From Carettochelys insculpta (taxonomy: Eukaryota; Chordata; Testudines; Carettochelyidae): a stretch of DNA of 64,000 nt. The notes under the pieces are model-generated. The model had not been told where the DNA came from. It saw only the letters and a program-made list of their open reading frames with translations, and did no database searches. Below are positions 55,901 to 64,000 of this stretch, one piece after another. The stretch is from positions 6,963,837-7,027,836 of the forward strand of contig NC_134158.1 of NCBI RefSeq assembly GCF_033958435.1, given 5' to 3'. The position numbers and the translations under genes are program-made. Within the stretch, counting starts at the first letter, position 1. Every line of letters begins with the position of its first letter.

Positions 55901-58900
55901 TGGGCCAGGCTCCCCCTCATTCAGCACCACACCCCAGTGTTCTAGCTACCCCTTGTTCCCAGGGACAGACCACGGGATGGAAGCTCTTTCTGGAGAGTGA
56001 CAGAGCTGGCTGGGCATCCTTTGACCATCCTGGCCAATTTCCTGTCTCTTCCTTTTGGAATAACGGACCTTCCCTGTTACCTGTGTAAGGCCAATAGACC
56101 CAGATCATCAGCAAGAGAGAATAAACCTAAAGCCATGAGCTTCCACAGCATGAGCTAAAAGCCAGCTGGCACTCAGCTAAGGCTACAGGGCTCAGACTTC
56201 ACTCTCCCTTGTCAGTAGCCTCAGTGCTTCTGGGATTACACCTGCCAACATATTTATTCCTAATACTGGACCAGTAACAGAGGGATACAGAACCTGGATC
56301 CAAAGCCTGTTGCGGATTCAGGATAGACTGTTGTTCCAGGTGCATGTAACATACCTGTTTTATATGGTTTTTAGAAACTAGGACATGAAACACAACCTTG
56401 TGGGAAGAGAACAGGAAGATTACAAAGTCAAGCTCGTGAAAGTTAGGAGATGCCAGATTTACAGTTACCTGTCAACCACAATTCAGCCCCCATTTGCGTG
56501 TATTGTGCTCCCACGTGTCCTGCACCATTACCCACTGTTCTTAACTCAGGGCTGCTGCCTCATTCAGTGCAGAGGCCTATGTGTTCCCATGTTCATGATC
56601 GCTTCCCAACTATTCATAGTGGTGGATGACCTCATTGAATTACAGCTGCCTGAGCAACCACAAATAAGGCACTTCCAACTCTGACTTTGCAATCTCAGTC
56701 AAATTCTTTTCATATTACCTGCCCCTAGCTGCACTGCAGCCACCTCTAAGGGGAAACATAATGGCTATTAAACAGTACACAGGAACGCGACCCTGGCAGA
56801 GGGGAGGCAGTGATGTAGAATTCCAGTTGAGTATAACCTGCATTAGCCAAACAACAAAGCACTCCTGTAGCACTTTAAAGACCAAAAAAAAAAATTATTA
56901 GGTGGTGAGCTTTCGTGGGACAGACCCGCTCCTTCAGGTCATAGCCACACCAGAACAGGCTCCATATATAAAGCACAGAAGTCCAAAAATTGTTATCAAG
57001 GTTGATAAACCAGAAGAACAGAGAAATGGCAGGGAGTACAGGGGGAGGTGTGGGCTGGGGAAGTTAAGAGTTAGATGAAACATTGAAGTATGTGAAAGTT
57101 TGTGTTCGACTGAAAAGGGATTTTTAACAACTGTCCACAGAGGGAATGCTCAGAACGAACATTCATATACAAATTCAACACATTAACACATGGTTTGAAG
57201 TGGGACAGCAATTACCTGACCCATTATAAGGGCTTTTTTGCATCGGTTGATGTTTATCTACCTCTTAACTCATGCCCCTGCCTCCTGGCCGTCCCTCTGC
57301 TCTTCCGATTTGCCAACCTTGATAACAATTTTTGGACCTCTGCGCTTTATATATTGAGTCTGTTCTGGTCTGGCTATGATCTTAAGAAGCCGGTCTGTCC
57401 CGCGAAAGCTCATCCCCTAATAAATTATTTTTTAGTCTTTGAAGTGCCACGGGACTGCTGGTTTGTTTTGATAGAATACAGACGGACACGGCTCTCTCTC
57501 TGTCACTGCATTAGGCAGTGCCCTTTCAGGACTGAGTCATTCTCTTCACCAGCAGCCCCCACTCCCCCGGGCTGCAGCACCTGCTGCTGGTTGAATATTG
57601 GACCTGTCCCCAAACAAAGCTAAGGCAATAGCTCTGCTGTAAACATAGAGCCAGAAGGCCGGTGCATGAATGCAACAACATTCAAGACCTCTACCTCCAT
57701 GAAGTGTTTCCATTTTCCCCCCAGACGGCGCAGGGTGCAGGCTCTGCCCCCTGAACTGGCTGCTGCACAGGGACAAGTGCTACTGGGTGTCTACAGCCAA
57801 AAATTCCTGGAACAAGAGCCGCGATGACTGTTCCAGAAAAGGCTCTCGCTTGTGGGTGATCCGGGACCAGGAGGAGATGGTAAATAAGTCATGTCCTGGG
57901 GAGATGAGCAGCGCTAGCAACAATTAACACACCCCACACAATGGTTGGGTATGTCAGGGTTGCTGTATATCAGGAGACACCAAACTTACTGGCCCCACGA
58001 GCCATGGACGACAATCTTCTGAACTTCCAGAGCTGGACTCCTATGAGGCAGGGTCAGGTGTCCTCAGGGCCTCAGTCCCACAGCAGCCACCTGCACGGGC
58101 TCCAGGCTTCAGCCCTGCTCCTGCTGAATCCCTGAGCCCCTGGTGCAGGGTTAGAGCCCCAAGATCCCACTCCATCGCTAGACTGGGCAGCAAGCCAGAG
58201 CTGACACATGAGGGGCCACATCCCTTCCCCCCTGCCTAATTTTTCCCTTGGTCACATAGTGCTGCTGGTCCCTCTCCCTGCACTAGGAGCCGCACCTACA
58301 GGGAAAGACAGTAGGAAACAGCTGGGGGCTCCCTCTCCTCCCCAGGACCTAAAGCCGTGGCTCCTCTCTGCAGCTCCCAGCTGTTGGGTCTTGTCTCTCC
58401 ACTTGGAGCTAACACCCGGGAGCTGCAGGATTGGGGCACTGAAGATGCTAGGGGGTGGGCAGCCTGAGGGAGGCTGTTGGGAGCAGGGATGCTTAAATTT
58501 TGCTCCCCCAGCAACCACAAATCACCTCCAGCAGAAGCCCCCAGGCCCACCACCCGACACAGGGAAGAAGGCCTCATAGGCAGAGAACAGAAGGTCTGGG
58601 GCAGGTGGGGTGGGGGCCCAGAGCTGCGCTTCAGTTATAAAAAGACATATGGCTCAAGCCATGGTTTGGCCACCCCTGCCCTGTACACACCTACACAAGC
58701 TAAGAAGCAAGAAAATTAAGGTGGATAGTGGTCCATAACCTGCTTTCTGCCACCCAGAGGTGGACACCTCACCAACAGCATGGCCCCCATATGCCACTAA
58801 GAATGTAGCAAGGCCTTCATTCTGCCCACGTCAGGACACAAACTACACAACTGGTCTGCACTCATAGAGGGAGCCTGGTGTAGAATGAGGAACTGAGCCC

Positions 58901-59534
58901 AGAGTCGCTGGCCAGCACCGCACCACCAGGCCTGCCTTCCTCTCTCACTTCATTCTTCCATCTCATTTGCAGGGCTTCATACAAAAGACTTCCAAAGACA
59001 AAAACAAGATCTGGCTCGGACTCACCATTACATCCCTCGAGAGGAAAAGGCTTTGGGTGGACGGCTCCCTGTTAAATCAAACACTGTGAGTGAGTGGTTT
59101 TATCCTCTGGGTCCGTGTTCAGTGCTAGGCCCAGGCCTCTGCACAGAGATGAGCCTCAGTCATTCCACGGGTTCCAACAACTAATCCTGCCATCAGGGTT
59201 TGTAATACGGACAAGTGTTTTCCAGTAACGGACACAGGCCAAATAGCTGCTACTACTTAATCCTGGGCTAGGAAGCGCTCTCTCGACGAGGGCTCTGTTG
59301 GAACAGTTCAGCGGTTAAGAAAGAAATCCGAGGCTGGTGTCAGGGTTAAGAAAAAAGTGCTGAAAAATCTTGTTCAAAACTTCCAAACAGTGAATTTTGT
59401 TTCCCAGGTTCCATGTAAAGGATCCCGCTACAGGCAACAACTGTGGTGTAATCAGAACAGGCCAGATTCATTTTGAAACCTGCACTTCTGCATCTAAGTG
59501 GATTTGTGAACAAGAGGCTCTCCCCATTCAATAG
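45193..59534 (+). CDS. KLRB1: NKR-P1-like (KLRB1 family) inhibitory C-type lectin receptor, six exons
   Basis: A type II membrane receptor of about 235 residues. The coding exons are 45193-45271, 50388-50486, 54044-54178, 57725-57879, 58973-59085 and 59408-59534; all have GT/AG borders and their phases join without a stop. In order the protein has a cytoplasmic tail with the ITIM IVYADL (Tyr 7); CPPCP (residues 28-32) next to the membrane; an uncharged membrane segment at about 41-62; a stalk (60-104) with sequons at Asn 67, 68 and 101; and a C-type lectin domain (112-230) with cysteines 112, 123, 140, 206, 219 and 227 and the motifs CPLNWLLHRDKCYW, KIWLGLT and KWICEQE. Tail, membrane and lectin motifs are those of NKR-P1 receptors of NK and T cells, which bind CLEC2 proteins. 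A CLEC2-like gene lies 4 kb downstream on the other strand. KLRF-like or another KLR is the alternative family. Expression and ligand are inferred. Confidence 0.82.
45608..45705 (-). repeat. Penelope-like tail
   Basis: 'aacaagcagtcctgtagtac', 'cttaaagactaaca', 'taatgagctttcatgggtaa' and 'gacccacttcc': the tail in reverse orientation. Confidence 0.7.
45739..46047. mobile_element. Tigger/pogo-like MITE, copy 2
   Basis: It aligns along its length with 27140-27466, for example 'gtaaattacagctaaagaac', 'gaacactcagagcc' and 'ggattagagaggttcaa'. TA dinucleotides lie at both ends. Confidence 0.55.
46783..46990 (+). repeat. Penelope-like tail containing the (TG)n array
   Basis: 'agacccacttcatgat', 'acagctcattacctaataaa', 'tctttaaggtgctacaggac' then the TG array and 'gctacagactaacgcagc'. 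The array has replaced the T-rich stretch normally found between the last two blocks. Confidence 0.7.
46879..46968. repeat. (TG)45 microsatellite
   Basis: 90 bp of uninterrupted tg dinucleotide. The valine-cysteine open frame over it is an artefact of the repeat. Confidence 0.95.
47085..47212 (+). repeat. Penelope-like tail
   Basis: 'gatctgaagaagtgggtctt', 'cacaaaagctcatcacctaa', 'caaagtgctacaggactgc' and 'agatacagactaacacagct': a nearly complete copy of the tail. Confidence 0.75.
47508..47708. mobile_element. Penelope-derived inverted-tail element
   Basis: The left arm 'gatgagaagtcctgtggcac' with 'ttcgtgggcaaagacctgct' and the right arm 'ggtctttgcctgtgaaagct' with 'tagtctataagatgcc' are inverted copies of each other, meeting near 47595. 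Confidence 0.65.
47858..48052. mobile_element. hAT-like MITE with 8-bp duplication
   Basis: The ends cagggctttttttctc and, on the other strand, cagtgctttttttccc lie between flanks atcagagc (47850-47857) and atcagaac (48053-48060), seven of eight identical. Confidence 0.65.
48130..48255 (+). repeat. Possible CR1-like terminus
   Basis: 'ggaattggactcgatgacct' followed by 'ctccaggtcccttctgtgtc' resembles the last bases of CR1 or a CR1-mobilised SINE. Only this end is recognisable. Confidence 0.4.
48915..49810. mobile_element. Harbinger-like element, probably composite
   Basis: The left end 'gggtgtgtctccacagcgaa' is followed by 'ttgttttgaaataacagctg' and 'ttttgaaataactttgctag', and the interior has 'ctgtttcgaaatggg'. 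A second element ('cagaggctttcaaccagtgt') seems inserted near 48990. The right boundary is uncertain. Confidence 0.4.
50388..50486 (+). CDS. KLRB1: NKR-P1-like exon 2: membrane segment
   Basis: After ctcctag the exon reads NCPPCPRWHRLALRLGAAGI followed by LLLLGAVTAMGVL, ending before GTGAGC (99 nt, phase 1 at both ends). PRWHRLAL followed by a hydrophobic run is a close match to known NKR-P1 membrane exons. No charged residue lies within the hydrophobic core, unlike activating forms that use a membrane arginine, so an inhibitory role fits the ITIM. Confidence 0.82.
50857..51873. mobile_element. hAT-like element inserted in the Penelope-like element
   Basis: The ends caggagtcagcaacc and, on the other strand, caggaatcagcaacc are flanked by tactcatg and cactaatg (six of eight identical). 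The Penelope reading resumes directly after it. The relative at 10820-11126 lacks the inner LTR. Confidence 0.65.
51128..51820 (-). mobile_element. Solo LTR with 5-bp target duplication
   Basis: It begins TGTCATG and ends CATGACA, with AGGTC on both sides (51123-51127 and 51821-51825). The paralogous empty site at about 11080 reads 'tacatagaggtcaaaaggtc'. On the minus strand a polyadenylation signal (taataataaaagttc) lies in mid-element, giving the orientation. 693 bp, with no internal retroelement coding sequence. Gypsy-like or retroviral origin cannot be decided from an LTR alone. Confidence 0.8.
52217..52370. mobile_element. Penelope-like tail copy with 7-bp duplication
   Basis: 'aaagcagtcctgtagcactt' begins it and 'gcacggctatctctctgtga' ends it. 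CAGGAAT is repeated at 52210-52216 and 52371-52377. It interrupts the older Penelope-like element. Confidence 0.65.
52392..52678. mobile_element. Harbinger-like MITE with TTA duplication
   Basis: The ends ggttgggtccacactctcc and, on the other strand, ggctgcgtctacacttacc are flanked by TTA (52389-52391 and 52679-52681). Removing it restores the Penelope sequence seen at about 41690 ('ctcacttaatttacttc'). Confidence 0.75.
53104..53185 (-). repeat. Penelope-like tail
   Basis: 'aacaagcagtcctgtggcac', 'ctgagcttttgtgggtaaaa': the tail in reverse orientation, truncated. Confidence 0.65.
53305..53668. mobile_element. Near-palindromic Penelope-derived element
   Basis: The left arm contains 'gtgggacagacccacttctt', 'cagatcatagccgtacc', 'aagcacagaggtccaaaaat'. 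The right arm contains the complements 'atttttggacctctgtgctt', 'ggcatggctatgatctg' and 'aagaagtgggtctgtcccac'. The arms of about 150 bp meet near 53475. GTTATTC flanks it (53298-53304 and 53669-53675). It lies in intron 2 and is absent from the paralogous stretch at 11.2 kb. Confidence 0.75.
53698..53990 (-). repeat. Penelope-like element end
   Basis: 'agagaggtagccttgttagt', 'cttgtggcaccttatagact', 'tcatgggcaaagacccactt', then 'ggtctattcagtcagggtgg'. It matches the left part of 33538-33840. It ends about 50 bp before the stalk exon and is missing from both stalk-exon relics. Confidence 0.65.
54044..54178 (+). CDS. KLRB1: NKR-P1-like exon 3: extracellular stalk
   Basis: 135 nt, entering and leaving in phase 1, between an acceptor ending cccaaag and the donor GTAACC. 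It encodes VPLNLLENNSTTDTIIPPSS followed by CSPGLTDFYFRLKQFVCEPF and YNSSA, with two cysteines and N-glycosylation sequons. The better-looking acceptor 7 nt upstream (tttctcag) would shift frame and hit a stop, so the AAAG acceptor is the one that fits. The exon is symmetrical and could be skipped without changing frame. Two relics of it exist in the window. Confidence 0.7.
54928..55314. mobile_element. Harbinger-like MITE
   Basis: The ends ggctacatccacact and, on the other strand, ggccgtgtctgcact match the Harbinger-like ends elsewhere. Inside, 'gtgtcaacagagc' and 'ttttgtcaacagaag' are further inverted partners. No clear target duplication remains. Confidence 0.5.
56847..57505 (+). mobile_element. 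Penelope-like deletion derivative with inverted tails and 9-bp duplication
   Basis: The left tail ('cctgtagcactttaaagacc', 'gtgggacagacccgctcctt') is the inverse of the right tail ('gccggtctgtcccgcgaaag', 'agtctttgaagtgccac'). Between them lies the end of the Penelope coding region ('tgggacagcaattacctgac', 'ccattataagggctttt'). CTGCATTAG occurs at 56838-56846 and 57506-57514. Confidence 0.75.
57725..57879 (+). CDS. KLRB1: NKR-P1-like exon 4: first lectin-domain exon
   Basis: After tttccccccag the 155-nt exon reads GAGCRLCPLNWLLHRDKCYW, then NSWNKSRDDCSRKGSRLWVI and RDQEEM, before GTAAAT. It supplies the first three lectin-domain cysteines. RDQEE is typical of NKR-P1 proteins. It enters in phase 1 and ends in phase 0. 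Confidence 0.85.
58973..59085 (+). CDS. KLRB1: NKR-P1-like exon 5: middle lectin-domain exon
   Basis: Between ttgcag and GTGAGT the 113-nt exon reads GFIQKTSKDKNKIWLGLTIT, then RKRLWVDGSLLNQT. KIWLGL is the conserved WIGL core and LWVDGS the following strand. NQT is a sequon. The calcium-binding residues of classical lectins (EPN/WND) are absent, as usual for NK-type lectin-like domains. Confidence 0.85.
59408..59534 (+). CDS. KLRB1: NKR-P1-like exon 6: last lectin-domain exon and stop
   Basis: After tttcccag it reads FHVKDPATGNNCGVIRTGQ, HFETCTSASKWICEQEALPI and Q, then TAG (59532-59534). The last three lectin cysteines are present. I see no close AATAAA; the first clear one is near 60818. 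Confidence 0.85.
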
Positions 59535-61385
59535 TCATATTAATTATCTATTTGCTGCGGGTGAACAACAAATCTTAGTTTTGTTCTGTCACGTGAATGA
59601 TGAATATTGAAGGTGAGCTACAAAGAGAAAACGTGGGCTTCTGACCACTCCCCTCCTCCCACTTTTATTAGGTGGATAAAGACAGCACCAAAGTCTTTCC
59701 CGGCCTTTGAAATTTAGGCTCTGTCTAGGCTGGAAGACTATGGTAAAGGGACAATTAGTGAACTGACAACTCAGGCAGGGCTCGCCCTCTATTCTTCCCC
59801 ACTTTTGAATAGAACGAATTATCTTATGCGCACCACTGTGGAGGTGACGTAACACAGCACCTTCAGAGGGGTGAACATAACGCAAATCATGCAGTGGGAG
59901 CGGATCTAAGGGGTTCTGAGCGGGAGGGGGCTTATGGCTGGGGCAGAGGTTTGGGGTACAGAAGTATGAGGGTTCCGGCTAAGGGTGCAGGCTCTAGGGT
60001 GGGGCTGGCACCGATGGACTCAAGGCTGGGAGAGAAGGCTGGGGAGCAAGAGCTCTAGCTGGGGGTGCAGGCTCAGAGGTGGTGACGGGACCAGGGGAAT
60101 GCACGTATGTTGGGGGTATTCTGGAGCATGGGGAGTTTGGATCCATGCTGTTCCAGCTGTGGTAAGGAGATGGGGTCTGAGTCCAGGCTGCCCTGGCTAT
60201 GGGAAGGGGACAGGGGCTGGGCTGCCTGAGCCACAGAAGTGGGACAGGAGTGTGGCTCTGGGATGACCGGCTTGCACTGGAGAGACAGAGGTCTGGGGCT
60301 GCACAGCACAGGAATGGGGGTCAGGGTTGGGCCGCCTGGGCCATGGCAAGGATGCCTTTCCAGGGCCAAGTACCTGAGTTGTGGTTGCCTTCAGGCCAGG
60401 GGAGAGGCGCCTGGTTCAGGCCGTCCATCCCCCAGCTACCTCCTGGGCACTAAACCAGTCCCAGTTACGAGACTAAGTATTTGTGGTGGGAGATATCAGA
60501 AACACCCATTTGAGTTTTACAGTTAGTAAACTGCCGGATAATGCAGCTTTTACTGTATATCTAGATGTGGCTGTGCTGTTTTAGCACAGAATCCATTCCC
60601 AGGAAACCATTCAACACACCTAGTACACAGGTAGGAGTGAGAAATATATCACCGAGCAAGGTTACACAGCTGATGTTTTCAAGAACCTAAAATGCTGCAG
60701 CAAAGGCACGTAACTGAAGTGACAACCATCTATCTGCTGGAATGAGAAATAATTAGTCTATTTTTAAATTAGCAGCCTAGATGTTCCACCACGTCACATT
60801 TTTGTACTTCATTTTCTAATAAAAGATGTGTCAGAAAACAAATACTTTATATTTAAAAAGTGCCTTAAAAAAAAACCATCCCTGAAGCGCAGCCTGTTAA
60901 ATTTGGCAGTCAGTGAACAGGGGCAGCACAAAATTTTGGGCAAGGAGGGGAAAGAGGAACCTCAGAAACGAGAAAACAGGGGTGACAAAGCTGTCGCAAG
61001 GAGCACATGGTTACAGATGAAGGCCTTCCGGCACAAATTTAGAGGCTGGATTTTCATGAAGACGCCCACATTCTAAGTCACAGGCTAGCCCACCTATATT
61101 TCTGGCTGCAGACAGCAGAAGTGGGCAGAGCTTGGAAGCGTCAACATCATTTTGCTCTGAGGGATGACCGTCAGGAAAGTGCTTCTCAAAGGAGCACTGG
61201 ACCATAAAAGGGAGGGGTAAAAACACCCCACACTCTCTCTCCCTGTCCATCTTTCTTTACACTTAAGATGACAAAAGAACAAGACACAGCACTTTGGGAG
61301 CAGATTCTGGCCTAAGAGGGCTGGTCAACAATGTTATTAGGAGCCTGCGGTGAAGGATTGCATGGCACTGTCTCTCAGTGGGTCA
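59535..61385. other. 3' flank and intergenic stretch
   Basis: It contains the presumed 3' UTR and a G-rich block at about 59960-60330 (repeated 'gctggggntgcaggct' phrases). AATAAA lies near 60818. No exon of a known family. Confidence 0.35.
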
Positions 61386-61389
61386 CAAC

Positions 61390-62010
61390 TGAGAAAAGAC
61401 CTCTGTAACTGTTGTTCTTCAAGATACGTTGTCTGTGTGCATTTCAATTTAGGTGCATGCACACACACGTGCCTGGTTGCTGGAATTTTTTTCCCCAGCA
61501 GGTTGTTGTCGGGCTGGTGTGGTGCCCCAGGAGCGCCATCTTTATAGCGTCCTCTATAGGCACTGCTGACATGTCCCCTTGCTCAGGCCCTTTTTCTCCA
61601 GCTACTCTGCTGGGAAGGTGGGAGGGTTTTGGACTGGATCTGAACACTACATCTCACAGAACAACAGTTCCAAAGGTAACTAACCATGTTTTCTTATTCA
61701 AGCGATTGTTCCAGTGCATTCCCATTGAGGAGAATGCCAAGCTGATGGTAGGGGATGCAGTCAAAGTTCTGAACTGACGAAAGCACCCCTCTACCAACTG
61801 CAACACCTGCTGCGTGATTGCACAGTGGGCTGAAAATGTGTGAATAGAGGACCAAGTGGCTGCCTTACAAATTTCGTGAATAGGAACATGGGCCAGCAAG
61901 TAAACGTAAGGTTCTTGAATTAGGCTTCTAGCAGTGATGAAATAAACTGATGGCTTCTTAAGGCTCTGGTGGAATCCAAATAATTGGAAAATCCTCAGTC
62001 TTTTCATTAA
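61390..62010 (-). mobile_element. Possible DIRS-like retroelement end (tyrosine recombinase remnant)
   Basis: The minus-strand frame contains HVPIHEICKAATWSSIHTFS, resembling the conserved C-terminal 'ICxAATWxSxHTF' region of tyrosine recombinases in DIRS-type retroelements. The flanking 'ctgttgttcttcaagatacg' is a phrase I associate with a common turtle repeat. Truncated and decayed; the assignment is tentative. Confidence 0.4.
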
Positions 62011-63270
62011 GAATTCTTAAGTCCATAGTCCAGAGGACTGAGCAAAAAAAAGGCAAAAGAGAGGTTTCCAGGCTCTTTTTCAGCTTCTTCCAAGTGAAGG
62101 GAAACCCACTGTTCTAATTTGTGGAAAATTACAGGTAACCAGGCATGGTCTGGAGTCACACGGTCCGTGCACACTTCACTTAGCCATAGCAGAAGCCTGT
62201 TACCTGTACTCTGGTTAGAGCATTCGCAGGAAAAGTTCATTAAGCATAGATATGCATCTTCCATGTGAGTTAAGTGTTTGTTTATGGACCATGGCACCTG
62301 AATAATTCCTTCACAGCCGACTGGGTAAATACCTTGCTGGTGTTAACCACAAGAGCAAACATTTGAGGTACACACACACAGTCAATATTCAGAACTTCGA
62401 ATATAAAAATACATATAAATAGCATATTCACACTCAGGAAATCCTAACTTTTGTATAGACGTCTTACTAAACACACTTTGTATAAGCTTTGCTTCAAATA
62501 CTGCATATAAGTGGTAGCAACAATGTTACTATATGTGAGGCAGATAACTTCACACCACACCTTGAGCCAAGTCTGGCACAGATGATCGTTGACAGGCTGC
62601 TGGACCGGGGCTGTGGCTATGTACAGCTACTCAGGATGTGACCTGCAGGTGCTTGGCCCAGATTGGGAGCTGTTGCTGCAAAGGACGGTGAGGCAACCCT
62701 TTTGCTGGGCAGAAGATGACACAGGCCTGCCTGGCCTGGTTTGCACTTTGGAATGTTTGCTTCACGCACGTGTGTGTTGAGGTGCGAGAACTTTCCGTAT
62801 TCATACATTTCCTCCTAACGCTTTTGCCCTAGAATAAAGGCATCAGCTGAGAAAGGGCTGGTGCTAGCCTGTAACTGCTGGCACAGGCTGGTCACTGTGT
62901 TCAGAGTGGAAACAATGGGAAGCTGCTGGTTTTTAGACAGACTGGTTTGCTAGGGACACCAGGCTATGTATGGAAGGAAGCTGTGAAAATGTAAAGTGCC
63001 TCAGTCAGGGATTGGGACAGGGTTTGGCTGGAGATTCAAGCTGATCCATCTAACGGAGGTGGACAGACAGGAAGTTACCTTGAAACTGTGTCAGACTCCC
63101 TTAGAAAACGATCATTAACTAGAACGCACACAAAATCCTGGAGGTAGACTAGGAAGCAAGGAACCAGGGTGCTGCGTTTTGGGGCCATGGAGGAGACCTA
63201 ACAAGCCTTTGCCATGTTTGCTTGCCAATTCCCTTATTTCATTCATCCCCTCCCACTGTACTCGCCTGTC
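62010..63270. other. Gene-free stretch
   Basis: No recognised repeat or exon. The part just left of 63272 would include the 3' UTR of the minus-strand CLEC2-like gene. Confidence 0.35.
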
Positions 63271-63271
63271 C

Positions 63272-63389
63272 CTACTGAGGGGTATCAGGTTTACTGCAGA
63301 CCCATTTTCTTTGTGTGCTGCAGCCAGAGCTGTTGATGTTGAGGTCTTCATCCAGATAAGCACAGTCTGCTCCTCCTTGTATTTCAGAT
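63272..63389 (-). CDS. CLEC2-like last coding exon
   Basis: The acceptor gggttacag precedes an exon entering in phase 2, which gives SEIQGGADCAYLDEDL and ends KWVCSKPDTPQ, TAG (63272-63274). It holds the last three lectin cysteines. Confidence 0.8.
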
Positions 63390-63702
63390 CTGTAACCCAG
63401 AGACAACAGGAGCTAGAGTCAGGCACATACTGGGGGAGACACCCCATGAGGGAGCGGAGCTGCTGCACTCACAGCCACTCAGGATCCTCCCTCCCTGCAC
63501 CAGCCCCATGCCCCACTCCCAGCAAGAGGGGAAGTTGAAGGAGACCGGGTGGCACTTCCATCGCCTCTGACCCAGCGCAAAGAAAGAAACAGACTCACGG
63601 ATGGTCAAACTTGGTGCCATTGATCCATCTCCAGATCCCACCTGTGTCCCTTTGGAGGCCGATCCAGTGGTCCAGGCTGCCTCTGTAGGGCAGCTCAGAA
63701 TC
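63272..63702 (-). CDS. CLEC2-like C-type lectin ligand, last two exons (gene continues beyond the window)
   Basis: Two intact minus-strand exons encode the second and third parts of a C-type lectin-like domain: 63599-63702 (104 nt) and 63272-63389 (118 nt to the stop). The joined frame runs DSELPYRGSLDHWIGLQRD, GGIWRWINGTKFDHP, SEIQGGADCAYLDEDLNINS, then QRKWVCSKPDTPQ and stop. WIGLQRD, NGTxF, GGAxCAYL and KWxCSKP match CLEC2/CD69-type proteins rather than NKR-P1. In mammals and chicken, CLEC2 products are surface ligands of NKR-P1 receptors encoded next to them. The first lectin exon and membrane exons should lie right of 64000. The 104-nt exon and its upstream intron align with the plus-strand pseudogene at 15.5 kb. 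Which CLEC2 member it is cannot be said. Confidence 0.78.
63599..63702 (-). CDS. CLEC2-like middle lectin-domain exon
   Basis: The acceptor is tttcatttttaag and the donor GTGAGT. 104 nt, entering in phase 0 and leaving in phase 2. It encodes DHWIGLQRD and WRWINGTKFD, including the sequon NGT. The length is identical to the plus-strand exon at 15587-15690. Confidence 0.8.
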
Positions 63703-64000
63703 CTTAAAAATGAAATAAAAGCAGTCAGCTGTGTTAGGCCCTGGCTCTGTGCTGCTCCATGGAGCCCTGGGCAGCTGGGGATCTGCAGAGGCCTCCTCCA
63801 TAGTTACCGGGTAAAGGGATCAAATCAGTATTAACCTTTTGCCCCCTCCCACCCCAGTCCTCTCTTCTAAGGCCAGGGCACCTTCTGGATGAAGCAAGAA
63901 TTGAACTTCAAGGCCCCTGTCTGCCCAGCAGCCCCTCATCCTAGTAAAGCAGAGTTAGGGGAGGGAGCTGTCGGGGTAGGGCTGATAGGCCCCTGCCACC
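63703..64000 (-). other. CLEC2-like intron running off the window
   Basis: It aligns in blocks with the intron of the plus-strand pseudogene at 15320-15586: 'ctgcccagggctc', 'cacagctgactgc', 'ggttaatac', 'agctccctc'. No exon is present, so the first lectin exon must lie beyond 64000. Confidence 0.6.

Larger units (their letters stand above)
54179..57724 (+). other. Intron 3 of the NKR-P1-like gene
   Basis: 3.5 kb. It holds a palindromic MITE-like element (54928-55314), a Penelope-derived element (56847-57505) and otherwise plain sequence. A poly-C run lies at about 54417-54427. Confidence 0.5.

Overview
The window is vertebrate nuclear DNA, most likely from a turtle or a close sauropsid relative. 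It has intron-split genes, CR1 LINE copies in both orientations, and many Penelope-like, hAT-like and Harbinger-like repeats of a kind I associate with turtles. The species assignment is inference; no sequence search was possible.

The only host genes I can support are C-type lectin-like genes of the NKR-P1 (KLRB1) and CLEC2 families, which in birds and mammals act as a lymphocyte receptor and its ligand. (1) A plus-strand NKR-P1-like gene can be traced from an ATG at 45193 to a stop at 59534. It has six exons with matching splice phases, encodes about 235 residues, and carries a cytoplasmic ITIM, a membrane segment, a stalk and a C-type lectin domain with six cysteines. (2) A minus-strand CLEC2-like gene enters from the right edge; its last two coding exons (63599-63702 and 63272-63389) are intact. 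(3) A plus-strand CLEC2-like copy at 14826-16104 is a probable pseudogene: its last acceptor reads TG instead of AG, and its first lectin exon is frame-displaced. (4) Two relics of the NKR-P1 stalk-exon region lie at 11148-11375 (plus) and 22785-23085 (minus), the second with a 22-bp micro-inversion. The locus has therefore been duplicated, inverted and partly lost, as expected of a natural-killer-receptor cluster.

Layout: 1-10 kb is GC-rich, with a CpG-rich promoter-like patch near 1.0-1.75 kb and two abutting hAT elements at 2.3-3.9 kb, and no gene I recognise. 10-14 kb holds LINE remains and the first stalk relic. 14.8-16.1 kb is the CLEC2-like pseudogene. 16-45 kb is repeat-rich, with CR1, Penelope-like, Ty3/Gypsy-like and LTR-like pieces, a decayed hAT transposase and Harbinger-like elements. 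45.2-59.5 kb is the NKR-P1-like gene, whose introns are full of nested transposons. 59.5-63.2 kb is intergenic with a possible DIRS-like fragment. The CLEC2-like gene closes the window.

By analogy with characterised NKR-P1/CLEC2 pairs, the receptor would be on NK or T cells and deliver an inhibitory signal when it binds a CLEC2-type ligand encoded nearby. Keeping both genes closely linked would help preserve receptor-ligand matching. That functional pairing is inference from family and position.
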